Shown in pieces: positions 12,585-22,764 of a DNA stretch of 64,000 bases. The notes under the pieces are model-generated. The model was not told the origin of the DNA, did no database searches, and saw only the letters and a program-made list of their open reading frames with translations. This stretch comes from Lepidonotus clava (Eukaryota; Annelida; Polychaeta; Phyllodocida; Polynoidae), in assembly GCA_936440205.1 (NCBI GenBank), contig OW387145.1:30321075-30385074 (forward strand). Direction: 5' to 3'. The translations under genes were made by a program, and so were the position numbers. Within the stretch, counting starts at the first letter, position 1. The number at the start of each line of letters is the position of its first letter.

Positions 12585-14304
12585 GATAACAGTTTATCTC
12601 CATGTTCAGAATCTTTCTGTCTCCTTAGAATATTTTTCCATCCACATTCACTTATAAGATTAAAGTACTAGTGCCCATAAAGAAACACAGAATGACTGAT
12701 AATCTGAATACATTTTTACTTGTCGAAATCACGGAAAAGCATCCTGGTGAGACTGCGTGTCCTTTATATCACAGTTATATAAACAAACTTTGTTTTTGTA
12801 TCCCCCTAGTGGTTCAGTGCATGTGAACTTTACTTTGGAATTCGCCGGTCTCCTGTATTCCCGTATTCTCTTGTATTCATTGCTCAAGTGAAAGAGCAAC
12901 TTTTGACCTAAACGCTTAGACGAAGTCGGAAAAGGGCAGGGAAAATAAAATTCTTTAGGGATGATCCTTGTCATTTTTTAAATGTTGGTCCAATGATATG
13001 TTCACATTTCTTTTTTTCCTTTAATGCCACCTCTATATCATCAAAGTCTATGTCCTAGCACTCATAACATTCTTCTAAGTCATAACCGCACCACTCCATC
13101 AACCTAGGCTGTTTGGAATATAACTTTTTGACCTGTTAAATAAGTGCACTCAGTCTTCTTAAGTTAAGGATGAATCTGTTTTAAATAGAGTCTATAATGT
13201 TTTGTTCTCTTTCTTAAAAAAACACAAAGCCCCATCACAAGTTTTCTGCATTCCAAGAATATCACTTGATATCGCTCGAGCTTCGTGGCATGTTTGCCGA
13301 ATTGTGCGTGATAAAGAAAAGGACATTCATACGTATCGTAATTTTCAACCGCAAACATTTGTTGCATTAATGTTAAGTATAACTATGCTAAAGAATATAG
13401 AACTTAAACCAACCATCACCAAATGCTACAAGTTTACTACGGTACTAAACCAACTTAAATAACTAAAGCGACGTTCTAAATCCGTGTTGGCAGATTTGAA
13501 CAGTCACTCCTCAAATCAAAGAAATTATTGTCAAACCAAGGAGGAACTAATAAAGATTATTCCGTCTTTGGTCCGACTGAGAGAAAATAAAGTGGAAATA
13601 GTTCACTGTCTTTTTCAAGGAATATCTCCTTGGTTATCCAAACAAATAAATGCACACGTTTCATTCTGTCCATATATCCATGGTCATGAACAAATTATCA
13701 CTGTCCTGTACAGATTCTAAAGAATCATCCTGTACTTAAAGCCACATTTCCAATAGGGTCATCTATATCTCAGTGACCATCCATGGGATAAACCGTCCGC
13801 TGATAATATATATCAGCTCATTCTACTATCGATTGTCCTGCCTCATACACATACACAGTGACACTGGTAGATTCTGCACGTGGCCAACATCGTCCATTGA
13901 AAAAGTCAAACATGTTTGATTTTTCTGGTCGCTTAACTGTAGTCACCCAGCGACTCGAGCGTAGGTTCCAGTGAAAAATCGCATCATGGCTATGTGGCTT
14001 TTATATAGATAAACATGTCCTGGTACTGAATAAGTAGTTTTTTCTGTGACTTCCCAGCTGGTGCAGCATAGGCCTATATCCAGCATCATTCAATAAATCA
14101 CAAATGCAAAGATAATGTATTCAGGGAGGAATGACAGTCCTGCGCATTCGTATCAATATCCGAAACATCCTCCCTATACCCACTTAAAGCAAAAATCCAC
14201 ATTGGCACATCAAATTAAGGTAACCTGAGAAACTTATATTAGATATGATATAGTTTGTGGACCACCCGAGGTGTGGCGCTCCGGTGTCGGTGGATTGTGG
14301 GTAA

Positions 14305-17300
14305 TCACGTGTCTGAGGTTTCTTCCTCTTCCGTCAGAAGAAAGTCCTTGGCCTTTTCGTACATCAAGAACTGGATCCCACTGTACACACACGCCCGTAA
14401 CATAGAAGGCCGCAGTCCTTTGCACAAGGGCTTGAGACCTGCGATTTAAAGAGATAAGGGTTGGTTAAAATTAGTAATGCCAAGAGTGGAAACCAGAAAA
14501 TCGAAGCCATGTTTCATACATTTACAAATCTGTATATTCTGAACCATCTGAGCAGTTTTCATTCAATAAGAAAAATGTCCTTACTTTTCAATGACACAAA
14601 TATTTTTTCAAATTTATAACCAGGATGAAAAAAATCAAGTCTTTTGGAATAAAGAAAGTCTATTCCTTAGGCCTACACTGTAAAAAGTGTTGCATGTTGT
14701 TGCCAGCAAAGTTTACTGTAATTTTACAGATTTACTGTAAATTTACAGTAAAAGTCTTAAATATATATTAAATTTACAGTAAAGTCCAATCCAAAATTAT
14801 TAATTGTTTGCTAAAATACTGTAAAAATGCAGTAACTTTTTACAGTGTAGATCTAATACTATACTTGGATAATTTTTATTTGCCATAGGGGCCTATACGA
14901 TTACTTTCAACGTATATCATTGAATTATCACATTATTCAGTTCCCCCCAGTTTTGTTCATTCCATCTACAAGACTAGATCTTCCAATAGAAACAATACAT
15001 AAATAGCAGTCAATGATTCCTTGAAGACTGACCTTCATTCTTGAGGATGTGGGAGAAGGCGGCGAGGAAGCCCCGACTCTCGTTGACGGCCGACATCACC
15101 TGGACCCTGGTCTTGACCGACTCGACGGGGTGGGTGACGCAGAAACACAACCCTGCTACTACCCCGCACCCGAACAGCTCGCCGTCGTCTGGGGAGGAAA
15201 GAATGGTCATGATTTATTATTGATATTTTATAATGATATTCTTAAATATTACTGATATGATCTGAACTCCCTAAAATTCAACAGTGTGACATAGGCATTT
15301 CGTAAGACCGACATTCGACATCAGTTTCGTGCCCAACCCATAGACATAGGATCTCTATGCTCCATCAAAGGCCTCATATTGGCATTGTATGGATTGATGG
15401 CCATGGCATATTAATACCTGTTAGCGTTGATAGGTCTTCAAGTCTGGAATGATGCATAAAAATCTGAAGTTTATTCTACTTATAATAGAGAGATGTTGGC
15501 CTATACCTACATGAAGGGGAAAAACGATCTGGACAAAAGTATCTTGCGCCTTCTTCTTTTCAGATAAGCCTAACGATTACTACGGCATATGGAACGACAT
15601 CCAAAAGATATAACTCATTTATCCATTTGTTACCATCCATTTAACTATATTCAATACAATAACCTCTATACTTGAATACAAATAATTTATAAGAATTATA
15701 ATAGAGAGAAATTAGCCACTTACTGTGTTTGTGTTCTGGGTTCATAATGTGGGCGACGGACTTGGCCGCCTCGTAGGACCCAAAGTAGATGAAGGACCCC
15801 GGGATCTCCTTCACCCAGATGCCGTTCAGACCCCGGTACAGGCCGCGTACACCCTGCTCCCGGACCACTTCCCGCGCCAGCGCCAGAGGAGGCCTGAAAA
15901 CAGCGGCCAAATGTCGTCTGCCATTAGCATTGGTGACATCTATGGAGGTGCACGACAATCACGGGAGGATAATGAATCAAAAGTGACATTCATGAGAAAG
16001 CATTATTCTAAGATAAAAATAAATCTAGATGATTTGTTACATTATTAGGACGTGAGGATTATCAATTAAATAGGATAATTCCTGTTGCGTTTACTTTGTC
16101 GTTGCAATATGTTTTGCTTTCCGTCATTGCAATACTATAATATAATGTCATATTGTATTCTCAATCAATTAACTTTTCTTTTGTCTAACTTTGCAGGTTT
16201 TTTCCTCTATATTTCTAATGTGCAAAATAATGTATCAATTATTGATACACACCTTATAGTGATATCCTTATTGGTCGCCGCCAGTTGGTGCATCGCTTGC
16301 AGACGACATTTCACCAACTCCATCGGACACAAGAAGAACGACGATACCACGCCAGTCATGGCGCCCGCCGTGGCGTGCTCGTACACGAGCAGGTCCTCCG
16401 TGCTCTGCTTTCCCGCCATAGACCTGACCATCTCCTCACAGACGCCATAGGAGCAGAAGACAATTGCCGCCTTGGTGGCTTGGCTGAGGACGGCGGGCGC
16501 GGCGCCGTGGTAGAGGCCGCGCACGCCCTCCTCCCGGAGGGTGTGACGTAGACAGGACGCGCCCGTCCGGTAGTCGGTCGGGAACGTCTGCATCTTCACC
16601 TTGATGGTGTCCAGCCAATGGGTGGTGTACGTGGCCGTCCCGCCACCTGGGAAGGACAAAGAGTGAGACTGAATAAATGAATGAGCATTGGTGATTATGA
16701 ATGAAAGAAAAGGAAATTGTATCTATGCAATGGGCTACATACCATATATACAACTTCCGGTGTAGGGTTTTCAAAAGCGGGAGTAGCCTACTAGGGGTCT
16801 ATAGCGGGAGTGGAGTTTTCAAAAGCGGGAGCGTGCTTCTCGATATGAAGTCATCGATGCTAATCATGGATTTGGCCACAGGGTATTAGGGCGTGTAGGT
16901 CAAGTTTTAATTTTTTTTAATTTTTTTAAATTTTTTTATTTATTTATTTTTATTTATTTATTTTTATTTATTTATTTATTTATTTTTATTTTTTTTGGGG
17001 GGGGGGGGGACTCGCATAATTCAATTGACCTCCCCTGCTTCCTCACATAGCAATAAACATAAATGCACTCAACACTGGAAGTTTTAGTATAACTCAACAT
17101 GGAATGTATACATTCAGATTATGAAAAGTTCACTTAAAAATGCATGGAACATTAACAGCACAAACTGCACCCCACCAGGGTGAAGAACAGACTTCCGGTT
17201 CCTCTTTTTTAATATTCTCAACATAATGTTAATTGCAATCGATTGTTTGGGTGTTAGGAGAACCTCAGTCAGTGCGATCAAGCCGGGGTCGTATGGCAAC

Positions 17301-20300
17301 CTCCGTATGGCAACCTTCGGACGTCCCCCGCGGCTCTTCTAATATTGATATGTTTACGTCGCATTGGGGGTGTTTCCAAAATCACGCCATTATCTAAAAT
17401 GGGACATTGGCTCAGGCACCCTGTACTGTACTGCGTCCATGTGCGCAGTTAACTAGAAAGGTCAATTATCCAGTCTGCTGGTTCTATGTCTTACAATAAA
17501 CAGCTGCACATACCAAATAAGCAGACAAAAAGGTAGGTCAAATTTCTCAACCAGATGGGTCGTGTGCGTGGTTGTGATTCTCCAGAGGAGAGTCAACACC
17601 TTTGATATCAAAAAAAGAGAGTCGACACCTTTGATGTCATAAAAAAGAGAGCACCTTTGATGTCAAAAACGATGTTTGCAGATGCGTATTTATTATTCTA
17701 GGTTGTCCCTGGTTCTCAGAATACCATTCTTACATGGAAATATCTAACATGTAACATCATATATAAAACAATAGGATGTACTACATAACAAACTTTGAGT
17801 ATAGGGATGCACCACTTCAATATCATTGCCCTGAAGATATACATGCTCATTGAATAGGCATAATGACGCCTCAACAAATATAGGCCTTCTTTGTTATGGT
17901 TCAATAAACACATTTCTAAACAGGGACTTTCTAGTACACGTGCACCATGTTAATTATACTATTATATAGGCCGGTAGGTCAGCAGTTCAACCAATTCTCA
18001 TAAACTGCCAGCCGCTGTGACCTAGGTATCTCAACCAGGAAACCATACCATGTATGATATTAATAACATCCAAATCAAAATACCTTGTCAGAGGAGATGC
18101 GTGAACTCGCTACTACGCATTATCCCACAGTTACTGAGCCATGCAACAGACTGACGTCAATTAGTTGATAAATTCTCTGTAAATGGAGGGATTTGCCACC
18201 CTATTGGAAAAGCCATTGCACCTCGAAATGCACACGTATATATATATATATCTGTGATTTATTTTCGCATTATTGGTGGTTTCTAAAACTATCTAGAGGA
18301 AGCCGAAAGTGATAGGCCTATGACAAAAATAAACTTGCCCTGTCATGTCTTGATGTGAATATGAGATCTGATCCACTCCGGTGTTATATTATCACATTCA
18401 TACATTTGTTTCTGATGATTAAGTCTGAACTGCCGCTCCCATCTAAATCTAAATCATTCAAAGCATTGTCTTTATATTTCCAACATTCCTAAACAGAGAG
18501 CATTTATATCTATACCAATCAGTCAGTAAGGACGGCGATTCAAGAATCATTCAGGTCCCATATCAGTAGATCTCATCTAACAAAGTCTGAAACCTTCACT
18601 TGGAGTGTTGTAATTAAGATAATTATCTCAGGTATTTTTTATTATTAATTCATATCAACTAGCCTATATCTGCTGATCTTATCTCCAGAATAAGAGAGGG
18701 TGGTGGTGGCTTAGTGTAATAGATTGTAATATCTTATGTACAGATTTCAGTGTAAACAATCAGAACACGTGCATGACCTATACACATTTTATATGTAGCT
18801 AAATGCTGCTTTATTGTCCCGAGACCATAATTATACACGCATAAGATAATAATATTGATAGTCCAGAAAATTGGTTGCATTATATGCCTTTCATGTTAGA
18901 TTTAGTAGATTCTCTATCCCGGGGTTCTGTATACATTTTACTATATCTATATATAGTATAAGAAGAGCTGCAGAATGACAACTTTTCACTTCTTCTGTTA
19001 TCGTGAGATTCGGTGGGCATATAGGTCCTGTGCCTAAGTATTTCCTCAAACTGCAAACATTAGAACAGATTGATTTTCTTCGCTAAAATAGGCTTCACCA
19101 GTTCACACGAGACAGGTTGGAGATCATTGACCGTTTGGGTGTCTTAAAAAAAGAATGATGGATGTTCACAGACTCAGGAATAGCCCCAAGAAGTCAGTGC
19201 CCAGACATCCAGTAACCACCTCTTTACCACTGGTAACCATGCTGGGTAATCTATGACTATGGATATTCCCACCCTGGAGGAGGGGGTTACTGACACCAAC
19301 AGGAGGCAGTTTGACCCACTTTTACCCCCTGGATACAGTCAGGAGCTCCTCCCATCTCCAAGCAGATTCTCTCATGCACCCAAACATATTTTATTCCTCT
19401 TGGCATCCTGTCTAGATGACCTGCTTGGAGAGGGAACCCGGGCGTCAGGGCTACTTTTGGCCCCCGGCCCAAGCTACCAATGAGAACTCGGGGATATGGG
19501 TGCATGGTGACGTCACACACTGCGGTCAGACCACTCTCTCCCCACGTGTTTGGCCCAGCGTGGTATACACTATGTATACACTGAGTAAGGTTTATGCGGC
19601 CATGTGGTTGGAGTCCGGGATTTTCCAGCTGAGCATGATGCTTGAAAAGAATAAAAACCGCAGTTCCGGGGATGGTTGGGGGGAGGGGGGGGGGGGGGGA
19701 GGTCAGGAAGGGGAGGGGTGGGGTGGGGGAGATATGGTGTTCAGACAATAAGCATTGGCCCCCACATTGTAAAAGCTGGTACTGTAAATGGTCGCTGCTC
19801 ATTTAATTTCATGCATAATTAGAGTTCTTAGATCAATTTAATGCTCATATCGTTATCATCATAGATGCTTCACGAGGATATGTGCTGCTACATCAGTGGT
19901 GAAATTCCCAAATTAGAGGGAGCGCCATCGGTATGCGCCCTCACTTGATATAATTAATTATATATGGGAGTGTATCTGGGAAAAGGTACCTATTGCCAAT
20001 TAATCAGGTCACAAAATCACATGAAACATGGGGAAATGTATCAGCATTATTCTTATTGAAGAGAACCTACTCTTTCAAATGCTGCAAACCATTTTAAAAT
20101 ATTCCTGATAGAACCTGAGATAAATGTGTATATGAACTTTCCTACCTCTTGTACATTGAGAACCCCTTATTCCCAGTTGCTGTTGTTACTTCCATGTTAT
20201 GGCGACTTAAAGTTTCTCATGTTTATCAAGAAATTAAGTTTTCTTATTTCTGAGAATATAAAAAGTGCCATAATTTTTCATAGGAGTGCTTGTTCCACTC

Positions 20301-22659
20301 ACTGTTTTCAGTTTTGAGAAGATAAAAACATTTTCTACATTACCTATGAAAAAATGTTCTTTTCATTTTTGGTATTCTTTTTACTGTAACCATGGTAACT
20401 CACTTACCTAAATTATGCGCAGAAATTCTGCTAAAAACGTTCCATTTTGATTTTCCCTTGATGCATTGCCTATGAAAATTTTGATTTTATAGTAAATGTC
20501 ATGAGAATCTTTAGAAAAGATCATGTAAGTCAAAATTTTTCACAAAATAACTTAAAAATAGTTTTTCCCTTATATATTCCATGATTAATGTAACAAAGAG
20601 TCAATTTCTGCCAGATACTGCTAGATTTGGCCCAAATTGAGCATAATGGCCTATGTTGTACATAAGATTGTGAAGGAACTAAACATCATAGAACAATAAA
20701 ACAACGAGTAGAAGAATCCTTGGGACTTCAGAAACATTATAAAATATAACTTTTAGCTGCATGTTAAGTAATTATTTCATAATATGAGCAAACCTCCAAA
20801 ACTAGTGGCCACAGGTTGGCCAAATATGTCATTAGGTACCTTTTCCCAAATATACTCCCATATGGATATTATGTCAAAACCAACTTGATTTATAAAGATA
20901 GATTTTTACTCTCTAATCTTCAACTCCTTCCCTCCACTCATATCTGAATTCTCTGGACTAGTGAAGTCCTTTAATGCATTGTTTTAAAATGACGAGGAAC
21001 TGTAAGTCGCAGTAATGGTCACTGTTTATCATGAACTGGCAAATTACAAGTGCTGCAAAAACACCATAACGTGCACAGTTAAGATAAGCTCCATAGCATC
21101 CGACCACTGACTTATTACAGAGGCGTCAAAACACAAACGTCATTCTATCCACACTGCTACAAGGGGATAGGAATGTGACCAAGCCTCAAATTGGAGGAGA
21201 TTCTAATTGCAACAGTCATAACGATGACCAGTTTACTATATTTGAGGCGTCCTTTTTGAGCTTTGGAAAAACTGAGGGATATTATCACTTTGTGTAATAT
21301 TATACACATGAAGCGAGGTTGCATTGGTGACAATGTGAAGGGGATATTGGGTGTATCCGCCACTATGTGCATCAGTTCCGACTTACAGGTCAAAAGTGAA
21401 TGTGTCTGTGGTATCACTTGCACTGAACAGGACATTCTATATCCTTATGATGTCAGGCATGGTATCGGATTGCACTGCTCTTGATTATGATGCGTGGATG
21501 ATGATGATGTATTGGAGTTTAAGGTCTACTCAGCAATTTTTCAGCTATATTGAGATCAACTCTGGTTTTTGACTGTACCAATTGGCTGCTGAATATATAG
21601 GGGCAAGAATGATGGAGAGGCAAGATGGTATAGCAGGCAGAGACCAGTCTGGCACCCAGATCTCCCACGTGAGAAGCAATCACCCTATCCACTATTCCAT
21701 CCTGCCCCCCTATATGATGCATATAATTATGTTCAGCATTTAGGACCTACTACTTAATGGATTGCAGCAACATAGATAACGATGATGCATACAACAGCAT
21801 CACCAAACCTCGAAATACGTAATAGCCTACAATGACTATTGGTCAACTATAACTTGCAAAGCACCTATTATACTATAGTCAAGCAGTGTTCGAAATTAAG
21901 GGTGCACCCTGCACCCGGTGTGCAGAATTTGTCAGCAGGGTGCACACTTTTGTAGAGCCATGCACCCGGTGGGTGCATTGATTTTGTCTAGTTTTGATAC
22001 CGTTATAATGTAGTGTGCACATAGAAAAATTACCGCGTGCATGATTTTGGAGCCCTATGCACCCGATGTGTGCATAGAAAAAAATCCTTAATTTCGAACA
22101 CTGTCAAGAAAAATATGCAAAGGTAATGAGTTGGATGATGCATTATGTTATGGAGTCAGGAATGCGTTGGTGCATCTTAGACATCATAATGCATTGCATG
22201 CATAACATGCAATCATGAGGTAGACCTTGTATGATATACTATTAAATGTAACAGGCTAAAACTTAATACTATGTGCAATTGGTAGCTGTGCTAGAGTTTT
22301 AGAGCTATGCAATTGGTAGCCTGCGAAGCAAGCCCCTCCCCTTGTACGGCAATATCCAGGGACGAATACTTTGTCTATGCAATTGGATAATTGTGATTTC
22401 TTTAAGTGCATCTTTAGAAAAACTCACCAATGGCTCCTGCAGCAAACTGGGCATAAGCGTTGTGTATGGCAGACATCTGGCTGCTGTGTCCAATACCGTG
22501 CATTTGCATCCTCTTCCCAACCACGTTTTCTTGTTGTTGTCGGTTGGCCTTACAACTTGGACAGACAACAACCAAGTCCAAGGTATCCCAATCCACCTCG
22601 TGCAGAAATCCAGAGAAGTACGGCGTACTAAACTCCGACCAATCGACAGCTGTGGGCAT
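14305..22659 (-). CDS. SLC25A15: Mitochondrial ornithine carrier (SLC25A15/ORC type)
   Basis: Exons on the minus strand: 22659 (or 22476)-22428, 16646-16253, 15893-15724, 15188-15033, 14438-14305. All junctions are GT-AG and in phase. From the ATG at 22476 the product is exactly 300 residues; human ORC1 is about 301. It has three mitochondrial-carrier repeats: HWLDTIKVKMQTF (26-38), CPMELVKCRLQ (123-133) and HPVESVKTRVQ (224-234). The VKMQTF block, CPMELVKCRLQ, WVKEIPG (174-180) and RPSMLRA (266-272) single out the ornithine group. By known function it exchanges cytosolic ornithine for matrix citrulline across the inner membrane (urea cycle, arginine and polyamine metabolism). Oddities: the first signature proline is tryptophan, and the frame is open 61 codons upstream to the ATG at 22659, which follows an in-frame TAG and would give 361 residues. 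Intron 1 is 5.8 kb. Plus-strand frames over these exons are shadows. Confidence 0.92.
14673..14850. mobile_element. MITE, TIR CTACACTGTAAAAAGT (SLC25A15 last intron)
   Basis: CTACACTGTAAAAAGT at the left is matched by ACTTTTTACAGTGTAG at the right. The 178-bp body is built from TTTACTGTAAATTTACAGTA-type inverted blocks, so it can fold on itself throughout. Non-coding. Confidence 0.85.
16905..17012. repeat. Low-complexity TTTA tract ending in T-run then G-run
   Basis: About 95 bases of T-rich TTTA repeats end in a T run and 13 G. It closely resembles 1330-1540 in order and orientation. Confidence 0.85.
17588..17669. repeat. Three diverged tandem units around ACACCTTTGATGTCA
   Basis: The block AGAGTC(A/G)ACACCTTTGAT followed by (A/G)TCA and an A run occurs twice; a third shortened unit reads GAGAGCACCTTTGATGTCA. 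The unit is about 30-33 bp. Confidence 0.8.
19972..20863. mobile_element. Non-autonomous TIR element, about 890 bp
   Basis: The left end ATATGGGAGTGTATCTGGGA continues into AAAGGTACCTA. The right end is its complement with a few changes (TAGGTACCTTTTCCCAAATA, then TACTCCCATAT), so the TIR is about 32 bp. The AT-rich interior has no frame above about 63 codons and no transposase motif, which suggests a deletion derivative moved in trans. Confidence 0.75.
21619..21707 (-). repeat. tRNA-like fold-back fragment (SINE head or tRNA pseudogene)
   Basis: The minus strand reads GGCAGGATGGAATAGTGGAT, then AGGGTGATTGCTTCTCACGT and GGGAGATCTGGGTGCC. That resembles the D-arm/A-box (TGGAATAGTGG) and anticodon region of a tRNA or tRNA-derived SINE. 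A proper B box (GGTTCGANTCC) is missing. The outer ends (GGCAGGATGG and CCATCTTGCC) pair with each other. It is too degenerate to call a tRNA gene. Confidence 0.35.
21884..22103. mobile_element. hAT-like MITE, TIR CAGTGTTCGAAATTAAGG, with 5-bp target duplication
   Basis: CAGTGTTCGAAATTAAGG is matched by CCTTAATTTCGAACACTG at the other end, and TCAAG flanks it on both sides (21879-21883 and 22104-22108). The 220-bp interior contains internally repeated GTGCACCC/TGCACCCGGTG blocks. The CAGTG ends are typical of hAT elements, but the duplication is 5 bp rather than the usual 8. Non-autonomous. Confidence 0.85.
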
Positions 22660-22746
22660 CTTCTAGACGCCCCCTGTTCTATATAACTACTCAAACTCCT
22701 GTTCTCTGATCAATATGAAGTGATACTTGTTGCTGAGGTTCCCCAT

Positions 22747-22764
22747 ATCACGTCAGCCTTTATA
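22747..22764 (-). promoter_or_regulatory. Possible TATA box and CRE-like site of SLC25A15
   Basis: On the minus strand CCTATAAAGGCTGACGTGAT contains TATAAAG (22764-22758) and TGACGTGA, a near match to the CRE. A start about 30 bases further on would lie near 22730 and give a 5' UTR of about 70 bases, with the ATG at 22659 as the first ATG in the message. Position and motif support it; no expression evidence is available. Confidence 0.35.

Larger units (their letters stand above)
9034..14304. other. Spacer between convergent sulfotransferase and SLC25A15 genes
   Basis: 5.3 kb with no gene recognised. It holds the sulfotransferase 3' UTR, three inverted-repeat elements (9121-9494, 9773-10005, 12416-12584) and short tandem repeats. 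AATAAA near 10431 and 12110 could serve as distal poly(A) signals, but neither is near a recognisable gene end. The small frames at 10479-10682, 13202-13462 and 13484-13720 have AT-driven codon use and no motif. Confidence 0.5.
16647..22427. other. Intron 1 of the SLC25A15 gene, repeat-rich
   Basis: 5.8 kb between the donor GTGAGT (22427 on the minus strand) and the acceptor ending at 16647. It holds a repeated GTTTTCAAAAGCGGGAG block (16766-16832), a low-complexity T/G composite, a 33-bp tandem repeat, an 890-bp inverted-repeat element, a tRNA-like fold-back fragment and a 220-bp MITE. At 19240-19750 there is a markedly GC-rich patch of unknown nature. No nested gene could be supported. Confidence 0.8.

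Noticed and set aside
15725-16551. Plus-strand frames over the carrier exons (15725-16048, 16285-16551 and others)
   Set aside because: They are antisense shadows of GC-rich SLC25A15 exons on the minus strand.
19287-19802. 171-codon minus-strand frame rich in proline
   Set aside because: It is driven by the GC-rich, G-run-containing island; the proline stretch is the complement of a G tract and no motif or splice context supports it.
22342-22694. Frames of 86-129 codons on both strands over the first carrier exon
   Set aside because: Only the minus-strand frame at 22414-22659 joins in phase to the next exon; the others are shadows.
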